A stretch of 64,000 bases of DNA from Bryoerythrophyllum caledonicum (taxonomy: Eukaryota; Streptophyta; Bryopsida; Pottiales; Pottiaceae), in contig OZ020515.1 in the NCBI GenBank assembly GCA_963971425.1, positions 18,492,291 to 18,556,290 of the forward strand, read 5' to 3'. The notes below the pieces were generated by a model, which saw only the letters and a program-made list of their open reading frames with translations, was not told where the DNA came from and searched no databases. The position numbers and the translations under genes are program-made. Shown in pieces: positions 14,624 to 26,445 of the stretch. Position 1 is the first letter of the stretch; each line of letters opens with the position of its first letter.

Positions 14624-17600
14624 GGCGCAAACGTCCAGGGGGCCCGCGCATTTTGCAATTGGAGGGGGCGCTCAAATTAAAAACTTGGACGCATAGGTTA
14701 AATTTTTTTGTTTAAGGTTGATTAAAAAACTAGAAGACACAACAATGGCAAGTGTGTAAAATTTGCATTTACTCGGTGAAATACTCGTCATTTATGAATT
14801 GTACAATAATTTGGATAATTGCCAAGCAAAAAATATGTCATTAGAATTTAAAACCAAAAATTTAAAACCAGCTATGCCTAGTTGTCCTCATTTACTTCCC
14901 CTCTGCCGCTTGGTCCCACTCCATTGTCCAAAAGGATATTGCGCCTTGCTCTCGTTTGAGTCCGCCGAAATGGACCATCCACTTCAGTGATTACGTAATA
15001 TTTGCAAATTTCTCAGTTGATCCAATATTTGCAGCGTCAATGGACTATGCTCATCTAGAAGATAATCGACAACATCTTTTTTCCATTGCTCCTTCCACTC
15101 TAAAAGATCCATCTAGATTGCAATTTGGCTATCCATGTTGGCATTACTACGATGATCTGTAATCGATTTCCCTTCTTTGTTCCATACAAGGCTTTGAGGA
15201 TGCTGACCAGATTAAAATCCATTGTTATGTGAATTTCAATATCCATCCAAAGCTTGGTAAAAGAAGTTCCGCTTCCCTTGGTCAACTAGTGCCAATCCAA
15301 CAATCTTTTGCACACCCTCACAATCTCTTTGTGGTTCTACTCCCACCCAAACATCGCACTAATGTCATTTTTTAACACCAAATGTGTATTGGCACACCAA
15401 CTCCAAATTAAATCTTTTTCCCATTGATTGTGGTAACCTCCACCATGGGTGTTCTCTGGATTTCTCTCATGGCTAAATGGCATGTATGGAGTGAGTCCAA
15501 ATACCTGATAAGGGTGTTTGTAGAACGGACATTGCCAGCATGGGCAAAATCTTTTAACAAAAAACATGCTAACTAAACACATGGGATGGAACATGCATTG
15601 ACATGATCCAAGTGCCCATCCACCCTTGGGGCCAAATGGATTGTAACACACTGCACATTTTGTTCCATCCAACACCCATGGTGCAGGATTTGGCCAAAGT
15701 TTATGCCTTTAATTCTTGACTTCATTTCGAGGTTGTGACACGACATTGCATTTGCATGATCAAAATCCAACTTTACCCAATCAATAAAGAGATGGAACAA
15801 TAGATTGAATTGGCAAGTCAGAGGAAAACAAATCATCTAAATTAGCCCAAGATGTGAGGCCAAAATTCCTCCGGACGTTGTACTGCAAGTATTCATTGTC
15901 GATCTTTTTAAATTACATTGCCATATGGCGACCGCAATCAACACAAGGAATGGTTGCCACCTTCCATTAGTAGTATGTTTCAGACAAGGCTGAAACACAA
16001 ATGTGCAATGCATCATTTGCATTCTTCAATGCTTTTGCTTCCCCCGTTTCTCCATTGGCTGAAAATGACAACGAGTCTTGACAAAGTGGACCATTGATGT
16101 CTACATACGGTCGCGCCCATGGGCCCATTGCAAGCAAAACAAGTAGGACTCCTCGTTCTTTGGCTGGTGTACAAATATCTTCTAACATGCCAATCGTTGC
16201 AATATCAACCACATTGTTGATGATGGTGTCATCTACCTCCAGGGCATCATCAACCACAACTAGTTGACTCGCTTAAACTTGGTGCATTTGTTGCAACTCA
16301 TTGTGCAAATTGGTGATTTTTTTGTCCTTTATCGCCATTTCCAACATCAGATTTTGGATGGTTTCTTGCAACTGCGCAGTGAGACTATTATTTTTCGCAC
16401 GTTGACTTTGCAATTCCTCCATCTCATTGGTTTGGGTGCCTCGCACGCCAAATGATACACCATAAACTATGATAGGCCTGATTTCGGCCACCACTACTTG
16501 CCCCTCTACAATATCTTCGTCCATGTCTACAATGACTTCCATTATCACTTGAACCCCTCCAATGTTTTCCAGGGGGTCCATGTGTTGATGAACATGTCGT
16601 TGTGCTATGCTCACTCGCACATGATTTGCTTCCACTACAGTCCTAGTGGTCTGTACTTCGGCCCTACGTAACGCTCTTTGCTCGTGAGCACCATGAGAAT
16701 CAGAGTTTGGTTCTCATTCATCTGTCTGGTACTTTCTATCGCTTGGCTTCACCTTCATTCTTTTTTCCAAGCCATCGTTAGGAAATGCCTCTACCTAGGA
16801 ATGTTGTGCTCTGTCAGCATCGGAATACTCTTCACAAATTTTATGATCGTCCAATCCACCACTTTGTGAAGAACCACCTTGACATACACCATTCTGCAAA
16901 TAAAGAGAGGTGCTTCATTGTGTTCCTCATGCTTGAGTTTATAAATAAATTAATAAACTTCTATACATCGTTCAACAAACGTTGCATTCACGTAATGAGT
17001 CAAATTTGCCGTGTCTAAATGGCGATAGTATCTGTGGCGCTCATGTAAAAATTGCTTAGTGATGTGGCACCACTCAATATACTCCTCGCATGTGGAATAT
17101 TTCCATGTATGTGGCTTGTCTTCTCAACCTCTGAACGCCAACTTTGCAAGGTTGTTCAAAACATCTAGCCGCTTCTTCATCTTCTTCTCCGCCTCTCGCT
17201 TATGGTCTCTGATTTCTGTCTCTTTCGGTTTGCCTTGGTGGGTGGCATTGGCGGTTGTGGATTTGCCTCCATCATAGCCCTCCGGTAAACTGAGGTGTTT
17301 AATAAAAGCCACTAAAATATAATTGAAGGCCCCGATTCCTTTCTGAGGTCATATGTGGTGTGAAAATAGTAAGTCTGGAGCCAACATGAGAATTCAGCAA
17401 TCAGCCACTGTGAGGTAGTTGAAGGTCCAAATTCCTGAGTGGGGAAAACAAAGTCAGGAGCGGGGGGCGCACATTGGATTTAAATAGAAGGGGCGCAAAC
17501 GGGGGCGCGGACGAGAATTTAGGGGGTGGCGCAAACGGGTTGTGGGGGCACCAATGAGTCCAAGGGGGGCACAAACGTCTCATAGGGATATAAGTAGGCC

Positions 17601-17770
17601 AGATGCTTGCCGCCCCCACTCCTTTCCACACTGGCTCCTTGTTCCAACATGAGAAAACGTGTCTTGCTTGGAACCACACTTTGTGTAAAGTCTACAGCTT
17701 CAGGAGGGGGAGGTTTATTTTTGTTTGCAAGACATATTTTTTCCATGTCTTGAAGGCAAGGCTCTAGCAA
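14624..17770 (-). pseudogene. Decayed coding region with coiled coil and RING-like zinc cluster; family unknown
   Basis: A minus-strand coding region in several frames runs from about 17770 down to 15000. The order is: a basic helical segment (17312-17124, KKMKKRLDVLNNLAKLAF); a segment reading TWKYSTCEEYIEWCHITKQF with ERHRYYRHL (about 17110-16960); a predicted coiled coil (16470-16273, MEELQSQRAKNNSLTAQLQE); an unassigned segment (16257-15967); and a cysteine cluster at about 15660-15510, CAVC-x14-CQC-x2-FH-x2-C ... RFCPCWQC. The spacing resembles a RING or related zinc finger. Stops and frame changes (for example at 16960 and 15840) mark it as decayed. GC-rich GGGGGCGCAAACG-type repeats lie at both sides (14624-14680 and 17455-17580), suggesting a mobile unit. 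No function is assigned. Confidence 0.45.
17455..17590. repeat. G-rich GGGGGCGCAAACG repeats
   Basis: Five or so variants of GGGGCGCAAACG / GGGGGCGCGGACG / GGGGGCACAAACG occur within about 130 bp of otherwise AT-rich DNA. The same words occur at 14624-14680, on the other side of the decayed RING-like gene. Paired flanking arrays in the same orientation suggest terminal or subterminal repeats. Confidence 0.5.
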
Positions 17771-17879
17771 ACGGCCGATCTATGAAGATTTGGATGCTCC
17801 AAAGGCTATGGACCCCTAGGATTGGGTAGGATTAGATTCTCATACTAATTAGATACTCCTTCTTCCAGCTCTAAGGGAA

Positions 17880-19293
17880 GAAGAAGAGCAAGAGTATCTT
17901 TGGAAACGAGAAGGATGAAGGTTATCCACTCAAGGAGTACATGCATGATCCATTTGGGCGGGGCTATAGGTTACTTTTGTGTTTGCTCGCGACTTATGTT
18001 GAAACGAATATTTTTGGAACATGGACATATGGGGATCTTGCTACTCCAGACTGATTTGGATAGTGAATTTTGGAGCCGATTGGATCAATCTGAGCAATTC
18101 ATGGATTTCTTGAACAAGTACTATTATTCTCCAAAATTGATGGCACAATAGGTAAACACATGTACAACAAACATCACGCATGTGTTCGAATGCATAGTAA
18201 AAAATCCAAGGTTGAAAATGGAGTGGTACAGTCAAAGAGTTTCTTGAGAAACTAAAATGGGATTTATCAGTATGTTGGAAGTCTTCATAAAATAGAACAA
18301 AAACTATGCCTCGGAATGAACAAGCGCTCAATGTGGCAATGGAACAACACATGCACTATGGAGTGGTGTGGATTTCAGAGAAGGCAAAAGTTGTGCTGTT
18401 ATTTGGCTTTGATGCTTAGGGCATATACAGCAAGGTGAAAAAGTGTTTATTGCACATATTCCATGTATTCGAATCCACATAGAATTTGCAGAAAGGCTTT
18501 TGAAGGCTAAAAGTGAACGTGAGAAGCGTGAGCAACGATCAATTGAGGCTCTTGTTTGCCTAGTTCAACATCCGGGAGTGATTAAGTTTTGGGCTATCCA
18601 TTCAGATAGCATGGAAGCCTATACATTGTGGTGGAACAGGGGTTGCCTTTGCAAATTCCTCCAATTAAATAGCAAGGCGTCAGAGGTAGCAAACTACACC
18701 AAAGTTTTGAAACTTAAGAATATCACCATGGAAGAGTGCAAAAGAATTGTTACCTTTGGAAAGAATAGGGCAATATTGCTTGGTCTCTAATATATGTTAT
18801 GCACCTAGTCCATAAAGCAAAAATCATCCACAATGATTTAATGCCATGGAATATTCTACTCCACTTTCCACCACATCAAGTGGAGAATGCATATATAGAA
18901 GTGTGTGATTGGAGGATGGCAAGTTGAATTCTAGAGAATACGGCCTCATTTTATGGTTTTCAAAATGAACGTGATTGCCAAGAAATGAGGAATGCCAAGG
19001 GAGGGATGGCCCCAGAGTTGTTTTTTGTCTATGGTCCACGTGACGACAAGGAACGCAATTTGGAGTGCATGAAGAGAACGCATCCATGTACAAGGGAATT
19101 TGATGCATTTTCGGTTGGATTTTTGGCGAAGATGATTTCGAAGGACAAGGATTGCAAAGAGATTTTCAAAAAAACAATGGGTGCAATTGCATTTTTAGTG
19201 AAGTTGGATGCCCTTGTTTACAAAGACCCCAAAGAGAGGCCATCACTTGTAAGAGTTGTAGAGGATTTGATGGGTCCCTTCTACAACTTCTAG
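17880..19293 (+). pseudogene. Decayed protein-kinase-like gene
   Basis: Fragments in order are: about 17892-18050 (EKDEGYPLKEYMHDPFGRGY, then a hydrophobic stretch); 18443-18790, with helical KSEREKREQRS and the segment HPGVIKFWAIHSDSMEAYTL; 18799-18927, with IIHNDLMPWNILL (the catalytic-loop H-x-D-x(4)-N pattern) and VCDWR in the place of DFG; and 18985-19293, with GGMAPELFF (APE motif), TREFDAFSVGFLAKMI and KERPSLVRVVEDLMGPF, which matches kinase subdomains IX to XI. Stops at 18149 and 18788 and frame changes separate the pieces. The DFG glycine is an arginine (DWR), so activity would be doubtful even if repaired. It is probably a retro- or transposon-carried kinase relic. Confidence 0.6.
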
Positions 19294-19431
19294 GTCTTCA
19301 ATAGTTGTTTTAGATATACAATTTAGTGCCATAGTTATGAACATATGATTTGAGCATTAGACAAAAAAATTAACATTTTGATTGCCTACATGGCTTTGTT
19401 TTTACATTTGCAAAATCAATATAAATCAATT

Positions 19432-20170
19432 TTAACCCCTAAATTACCAAGCCATTTACAAACCAAAAACACTTCAAAATGCTCATTTCAGTGCAATGAG
19501 TAAGGAAGAAAACCAAGACTTTAATTTTTGTTTTAAATTGTAGGATATAAATTAAGACTCATTAAGTAACATACTCACAAAATTTCAGAAGACTTGACCA
19601 CACGAATTGAAAGATTATAGTGTTTGAAGTAAAGAAAAGGGCTCATCTTCTTCCCTCCGTTTAGTGGATTGACAAACTTTGTCTTCACTTGGTGAACAAT
19701 TTTTGTAGTCCACAAGGTCTAAATTCGTTACCACCATGTTAAAAATGACATTACTTCTTAGTAAACCAATTTTTAGAGGCAAACAAAGGGTGTAGCATAT
19801 GCAAAAGTATTGTGCAAGGAGTGGAGGTTCAAAATTTGCAATTCATGTTTTATTTATTTGTGAAGTTAATATGTTTTAGAATGAGAATCCAAATAGTCAA
19901 TGAAAAGGTTTACAACACACAATGCCGTGGAGAAAAAAAAAGTAAAAAATTTAAAGATCTCTAAGTTTTATGTGGAAAGGGAGAAGATTTTTTGGTACTT
20001 TGCCTGACAATATGCAACAATGTGCGAAAATGTTTGACTTGGATTAATACACTATTTTTCTCTAAGGGCATAAGATTTTTTAGACAATATGAAAGGAAAT
20101 CATATAATTTCCTATCATTAAAAATCTCACCTTAAAAAGAGTGTCCAAGAAATAGTTCTTGGAGTTGCCG
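19432..20170 (+). mobile_element. Family R1 element, copy D, right end lost
   Basis: It starts TTAACCCCTAAATTACCAAG and follows copy B through TTTAGTGGATTGACAAAC, GGGTGTAGCATATGC and CAATGTGCGAAAATGT. It stops matching at about 20170, just before GC-rich sequence leading to the hAT transposase. The hAT unit may have been inserted into, or recombined with, this copy. Confidence 0.6.
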
Positions 20171-20238
20171 GACATGCCCGCCTTCCACCTTCGGACGCGG
20201 GCACCTTCTCTTCTAGACGAGCGCGCCCCTCTCTCTAG

Positions 20239-20246
20239 TATAAATA
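20239..20246 (+). promoter_or_regulatory. Probable TATA box of the hAT element
   Basis: TATAAATA lies in a GC- and CT-rich stretch (GAGCGCGCCCCTCTCTCTAG before it), 199 bp upstream of the first ATG (20445) of the transposase region. The contrast with the AT-rich surroundings and the spacing suggest a real core promoter; no expression evidence is available. Confidence 0.4.
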
Positions 20247-20444
20247 TCGCTGAAGAGGGCACATAGCACTTCATATCAAGCGTTGGGCTCTAGTCTTGAA
20301 ACTCCTTGTGGGCTCCTTGCTCAAGACTAAGTGGATTGCATTGGCCTTTGGTCATTGCCCATACATTACCATCATTTGTTTTACACATGACATACTAACA
20401 CTTACAGATTAGTGATCATTGTACTTGTGCAAAAGGTATGAAGC

Positions 20445-23303
20445 ATGCCCCCCCCCCAACACCAACAACCAACAACGGAGTGGGCCCTGTGGTGGACGTT
20501 CATAATCAAAGACCATCTCAAATGTGTGGTGCAAGGAGACATTTCGTTACAAACGACAAAGAGCTTTAAGCACTACGGATATGGTCCATGTTCAAGTAAG
20601 TGTCATTGTCCAAAGGCCTCAGAATTGGTTTTTAGACGCTTTGCTAATTGTAGTGATATAATACCCAAAAGAATGACGCATGCGGAAATCTATGGTTCAA
20701 ATGCTACTTCATCCGCAGCCACTACTGCACCATGTTCTTGTCAATCTATGCATGATGTGCAATTTGTAGAAATGTTGGACCCTATGGATGAGGAGTTCCC
20801 ACATGGAACGATCTCAATCAACCAAAAGCTCTAGCAGAGGTGACTCTTGTACCCCAAGAACTATGCAGCAATAATGCATGATCGAGTCTTATCAAATTGG
20901 GAAGCGATATGAATTGGATAAAAAAAATGGGCAGTCTTCTTCAACAAAGCGAATGTGCCATTCGATGTGGTTAGACATCCAACCTTTATTGCAGTAGTGG
21001 AAGCAACTACGAAAGCGGGTTTTGACTACCATCCACTATCGTATGATGCAACGCAAACCAAGCACATTGCCCCAACAATGATGCTTGTCCACATGCAAAT
21101 TGAAGAGAGAACTATGCATTGTATTAGCCTCGACGAGGCAACTATTTGCTCATATGGATGGGACAACATTGTTCATTGGCCATTGATAAATGTCATGCTC
21201 GTGTGTCCCATTGTAGATATAATCCTTGGTTCCATCCAGACAATGGGAAACAAGAAATACAAAGGATATATAGCTGGAAAATTGAAGGAGTACATTGAAG
21301 TTGTGGGATCCTATAACGTGGTGCAAATTTTCTCTGACAATGCCAATGAGATGTTGGAAGCAATGGACAAGGTGATAAAGGATTATCCACACATTTATAA
21401 GCAAGGTTGTGCAACTCACATCGTTGACCTCCTTTTAGAAGATTGGGGCAAAGAACCATCCTTCAAGCAGTTAATTCTCATGGCCAAATGTATATGAGTT
21501 TATATAAGGAATGGCCACATGACCTTGGCTTTGTTTCGCCAGTTCAGTCCAAAATTGTTTCTACTCTTGCCTGCGGAGACAAGATTTGGTTGCCAATTCT
21601 TGATGATTAGTCCACTGCTTAAAGTAAAGCGGTACTACTCGTAGTTCATGAGAAATGGGAAGAGTACGTAAATAGTTTATTCAATCGCCAGAACGGGCTT
21701 TGTTCTCATACACTCGCATGTTTGGTCAGAAATACTATTCTTGACGAGACATTTTGAATGCGGTGTGAGAACTTTGTGCATCTCGTGGAGCCAGCTATAG
21801 TGACTTTGAGGACCTTTGATGGACAAATTTTGGCAATGGAGAGGGCGTGGTTGACTATGAATAATCTGATGAATCATGTGTTTGGTCTACAAAATACACC
21901 ATTCTCACTTGATCCTATCATAGCAACCCGCTTCAAGAAGCAATTTAAACGGAGATGGAAGATGATGATTACTAATCTTCATTTGGCAAGTGCTTTGTTG
22001 AACCCATATTTGACGGACTGTGGAGATTTTCAAAGGAGTGGAAAAACAAAGCGTGCACGCAATAGAGTGCTAAGGCATTTAAGTAGGCCGCTTGGAGTGA
22101 ACCACAACGTTGTGATGAATGAACTAACGCACTCTAAGGAGCGTATCTGTACTTACGGCCCGCTAGAAGCCCCAAACATTCGAGAAACACGGATGCTACC
22201 TCATCAATGGTGGCAGAGGGTTGGACGCAATGCGTTGCCTGTGATAGCCAAACGCATTTTTTCGTTAACATGCTCGGCATCATCTTGTGAGCGGAGTTGG
22301 AGCATGTATTTGTTCATTCACAGCAAGGTTTGGAATCAGTTGGGTGTATTGAAGGCATAAGACTTGGTGTACATTTTCACCAATAGTAAGCTCCTCAAGA
22401 GTGACGTGGAGCGGATCTGGTTATATGTTACAACAACCATCCATTTTTAGAAGACTTGGATCCATCAAAGAATACCATAACGATGGTGGCAATGATGGAT
22501 TGGTTGATGGACATAATGATGGTGATGGTGATGCACGCAATGATGGTGATGATGTTGGGATGACAATGCGGATGACTTACAATAGGAATTTGACATAGAC
22601 AATGCAGGTGGCGATGCGATAGGTTGGATGAAGAACCCTAGAACCAACCGAATGAAGATCATGTGGTCCCTGCGTGTAATGAGATTTTTGACTAGTTGGA
22701 ATTTCCAAGAGTAGCCACTTCTTGGGAGTGACCATGTAGTTAACGATTTACAAAATGATGACATCATTGGGTAGGATTATGCAGATGATGATATTGGTAA
22801 TGAACAAGGAATTGATGAGCATCCCGACAATGATGATGGCAACAACAGTGGAGGTAATGATGGTGGGATGCAAATTTGAAATTTCAAGTTGCCAACGGAA
22901 ATGAAGTTGATCAACCTTGGGGTATACTGCAGAGACTTCTTTGTCTTCACTAGGTGTCATGGGTACACCTGGAATCAATGAGAATGTGATCACCGACAAT
23001 AACAAAAGAAAGAAGCTCAAAAAATTTGTAACTACAATGGTGGATGGTACAATCGATAAGGAAGTACGCGACAATAATTCAACAGTGGAGGAGTATGCGC
23101 CTAATGTTAATGGTGATCATGATGAAATATGTGGAGATGATGAAGATGAAGTATGTGGAGATGATGAGGATGAAATATGTGGAGATGATGAGGATGAAGT
23201 ATGTGGAGATGATGAGGATGAAGTATGTGGAGATGATGAGGATGAAGTATGTGGAGATGATGAGGATGAAATATGTAGAGATGATGAGGAGTCAGATGGA
23301 TGA
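20445..23303 (+). pseudogene. Decayed hAT-superfamily transposase with acidic repeat tail
   Basis: The pieces, in order, are: 20445-20834, a possible BED-type zinc-finger segment (CSSKCHCPKASELVFRRF); 20955-21497, a DUF659-like RNase H portion (MPFDVVRHPTF, WPLINVMLVCP, VVQIFSDNANEMLEAM, YPHIYKQGCATHIVDLLLED), where D-N-A-N corresponds to the usual VTDNAAN; 21758-22360, which ends in the hAT C-terminal dimerisation domain (PHQWWQRVGRNALPVIAKRI, SLTCSASSCERSWSM). An acidic tail follows at 22917-23303. Stops at 21497, near 21620 and at 22358, plus frame changes, make it non-functional. The hATC match is strong; terminal inverted repeats and the 8-bp target duplication were not located. Confidence 0.75.
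23125..23291 (+). repeat. 24-bp coding minisatellite (acidic CGDDEDE repeat)
   Basis: Seven 24-bp units built on GATGATGAGGATGAAGTATG encode repeats of the octapeptide C-G-D-D-E-D-E-[IV]. It is in frame with 22917-23303 and ends with a stop at 23301. It forms the last part of the hAT region. The antisense reading (poly HHLHI) is an artefact. Confidence 0.85.
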
Positions 23304-23451
23304 CATGATAATCGTGCACATGTACCTCATGATGAAGATATTGTTGTAAGAGCACCATTGTACTAGCCAGTACTTGCAAGAATCCAAGACGGCGCAACTC
23401 GAGAAAGAAAAAAGATTGATATGGAAGTCAATATATTACATATAGAAGATT

Positions 23452-23479
23452 TATATATGTATATATATATATATATATC
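23452..23479. repeat. (TA)n microsatellite
   Basis: A 28-bp alternating TA tract with one G interruption. It lies in non-coding DNA downstream of the hAT region. Confidence 0.8.
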
Positions 23480-23934
23480 AATGTCCATAAAACATTGACT
23501 AAGGTTGTTGAATGTATTTTTCCATAAACATATATTGAAATTTGGTTCTAGTCCATGGAAGGCATGCCTCACAATGCTTGAAAGTTTAGTCATGCCTTAG
23601 TCTCATTCTCCTCCTAAGTTCTGGCGCGCCCTCCTTCCAAACAAGTGCGACACTCCTCTCAAATGCTCGCGCTCCTCAAATGCTCGCGCCTCTCCATGTC
23701 AACTTTTATTCCTCGGAACATGTGGTGACATGTCAAACGCGTGGCATCCTAGGTGGACAAGGTAACTCCATTTAAACCATTCAGACGGTCAACCCTAAGT
23801 TGACCCATAACGGACCTCCCGTGACGCTTAACGCACGGACATGCTGACCAAACAATACTCCTGACGGAGAGGTCCTATGAGCAACCATGACACAAAGGGA
23901 AGTCAAAGTCTGTTGCACTTCTCTAGGCACGGAA

Positions 23935-24156
23935 GAAGAACTATAACCTTTTTCTTTTACTTTAAACACTATGATCTTTCAATGCCGTGCGGTCAAAGTT
24001 CATGAAAACAATTGTGAGCATGAGATTTTATTATTCTACTAGACCAAGATCCTATGGTTCAAAGTTAAATTAAAGGTTCTTGTCTCCTTCTTTTATCTTT
24101 TACACTAGAATTGGTAATTTTGAAGTATTTTTGGTATAGAAACTGTAAGGGATTAA
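23935..24156 (-). mobile_element. Family R1 fragment, copy E
   Basis: On the minus strand it starts TTAATCCCTTACAG and continues through the ACACCAAAAA-like and ...TTTGACCGCACGGCATTGAA blocks of copy B. It is cut after about 220 bp. Confidence 0.5.
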
Positions 24157-24210
24157 TACATATGCATTTATTAAGAGAGCACTGTAGGGTCTACCTTGAA
24201 ATATAGTAAA

Positions 24211-24545
24211 CCTCATGGTCATCAACCAAAATCTATAACTGACACCTATAAAATTGGAGTATATCCAACCCATCCCATTACCACCCTGTCATCCATCGGC
24301 CCCATCCAAACAAAGTGCATTATCAGTCAAAACCCCTTACTTTTGGTCGGCACTTGTAGGTAATACTACCAGCCAAACATACTAGCACACTTTGAATATT
24401 CATAACTAATTCACATTTCGATGGAAATACCTAAAATCACTTGGGTTAAAATTGTAAATCTATTGGCCATCACTGGAAAAATAAATGTACAATTCTTTCC
24501 ACTCTCCATGTACACACATTGCTAAACTTGTCGGTTATGGAGGAG
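24211..24545 (+). mobile_element. Putative MITE, family R3, copy 2
   Basis: It is the same 335-bp unit as 6051-6385 in the same orientation, sharing GGAGTATATCCAACCC, ATTCATAACTAATTCA and the right end CTTGTCGGTTATGGAGG. The left end is diverged (CATGGTCATCAACCAAAATC). Confidence 0.5.
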
Positions 24546-25910
24546 TATCCTCCATCACTCTAATGTTGTAACTATTGAAACCAGCCTGTCCTCATGAATG
24601 ACACAGCCATGGACTTGTTGAAAACCACAACTTAGCCGGGACAACAAATACCATACAAGAAGTGCACCTCTGACAAAGTGGTTGATAACCATCATGTTGC
24701 ACTTCTGACTTGTAATTTTTTCAAGCTACGTTTCCACCGACATTTTAATGACAAGCTATGTGTTTCCTCCGGGAAACCTCCAAAGTGGGTGGTGTAATGT
24801 CACTGGTCAGTTTCTAGTTGCCCTGCCGCAAAGTATGTGCTGATGTTGTATGGGTTCGACCATTTGTATGCAGCTGGCATTGGAATCTATACTGGTGGGG
24901 TTTCATTATGTGATGATCACCAACAAGTACTCCATTGCACTTCAAGTTTTGCACAGATTGTCATAATCTGGGGCGACAACTGTAAGGAATATTATCGCGA
25001 TAAGCAATAGCTGTACGCGCCGTGCAAGCCTTGAATGATAACAATTTCATGTACGCTCGGTTGAGGCGTCACGTGTCCGTAATACATACCTTGAGTTTAG
25101 ATGTGAGTTGCAAATACAAGGTAAATTTTTAGTGTTTCACAATTATGAAACCTACCTTTGGTATGGCGTTTATTATATCAACCCCTAAGTGGGCATATTG
25201 GTCCATTCATAATTTGTTGTACATTCATGTGGTATTTGGTAGAAAATTCATCCTTTGATGTACAACATCTTGATCACAAGGATTTAGTTTTTTGGATATT
25301 CATGATCCTTTTTCCTACCTCATAAAGTCATTACTTTATCCTTATGTACATGTTTTGTATTCTTGTACATAATCCCTTTGCAAGGAGCTTACCATGATAT
25401 AGTATTAGTTACACTATGTTTAGTAACAATGTATCTCCCAATACTTGAGTTCAAACATTGCGAACTTGTAATTGACGGTAATTTCTATAAGCAACACTAT
25501 TTTTTTTGGAAGTGATACATTAAACGCCATGTAATAAGGACCAACAAACCTCATTAATACACAATCAAAGTCTCAAGCACACTCCCATTGACCACTTTAC
25601 AGATGTTTCAGATATTCAACCTCTTGTTAACCCATTAAGGCCTACAACCTCACGAGGCCTCGGAAGAATCTATGAGTGAAATAGATCATGAAGAACATCA
25701 ATTCCGGAGAGGGTACATTTCATTGCAACCCTTTTTTATGGAAATGAGGCTGACTACCAACCCCCGGTGCTGATTTGTGCACCAATGGTCTCATGAGAAT
25801 TGTCGTAGCTACTACACTCCGTCATGAAGACTCTTTCAGACCATGTCTCCTCAATTCACTGCCGTGGTGTGATTTTACCCCCCCAAAGACCACATATCGA
25901 CCTTCCTGAC
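24546..25910. other. Gene-free stretch
   Basis: No coding region, RNA gene or clear repeat was recognised on either strand. Short GC-containing words around 24960-25060 did not resolve into a gene. Confidence 0.4.
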
Positions 25911-25927
25911 CTTAAAAGGTCAACCCT

Positions 25928-26054
25928 TTAACGTTGGACTGGCTATATACAATGGTCACATCTACAAGCATAATAGATTCTATAGAATATCATCTATTAT
26001 GCTTGTAGATTGTCCATCAGTCATAGCTAGCCTGGAGTTAAAAGGATTAATATG
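25928..26054. mobile_element. Small foldback element with TTAA-like ends
   Basis: It begins GTCAACCCTTTAACG and ends GGAGTTAAAAGGATTAA. The centre is a near-perfect hairpin: CTACAAGCATAATAGAT (about 25970-25986) against ATCTATTATGCTTGTAG (about 25994-26010). It resembles the ends of families R1 and R2 and is probably a short MITE. Confidence 0.55.
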
Positions 26055-26149
26055 TCCATTTGAAAAATCTATAAAGTGGTGATTGCCTAATTTATACTTG
26101 ATGTGACATGTACAATCAAGCTAACTGAGACAAGCCAAGAGCATTTACT

Positions 26150-26445
26150 CATGATTTTATTGTTTAGGTTGAAGATATTGCCATCTAAAGTAGGACAATC
26201 CATAACCAACCGGCGATCCAATACCACTCCCTTCCATACCCTTCCTAGATGCCAAGGAGGAAATGTAGCATGCCTTTACATGACTTATACATTGACCAAT
26301 GAACTTATAAGTGATGTAATAACCAGCTACATTTCCTACCTAACATCTAGGAAGGGTGTAGAAAGGAGCAGTATCGAGTCACTGGTTGCTTTTAGGTTAT
26401 CCTACCTTAATCCTCATGAAAAGTTTCTCTTCGCCACAAAGTTTG
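26150..26445. repeat. Long imperfect inverted repeat (foldback), about 300 bp
   Basis: The two arms are imperfect reverse complements around a centre near 26298. The best core pairs 26237-26271 (CCTTCCTAGATG, GGAAATGTAGC) with 26326-26360 (GCTACATTTCC, CATCTAGGAAGG). Pairing extends inward through CTTATACATTG/CAATG-ACTTATAAG and outward, more weakly, to about 26150 and 26445. Possible readings are a foldback MITE or a precursor of small RNAs. Confidence 0.7.

Noticed and set aside
23125-23291. CRISPR-like regular repeat
   Set aside because: Units are directly abutting 24-bp coding repeats with no spacers, in a plant genome.
23107-23397. Minus-strand His/Leu-rich ORF
   Set aside because: It is the antisense of the acidic coding minisatellite of the hAT region.
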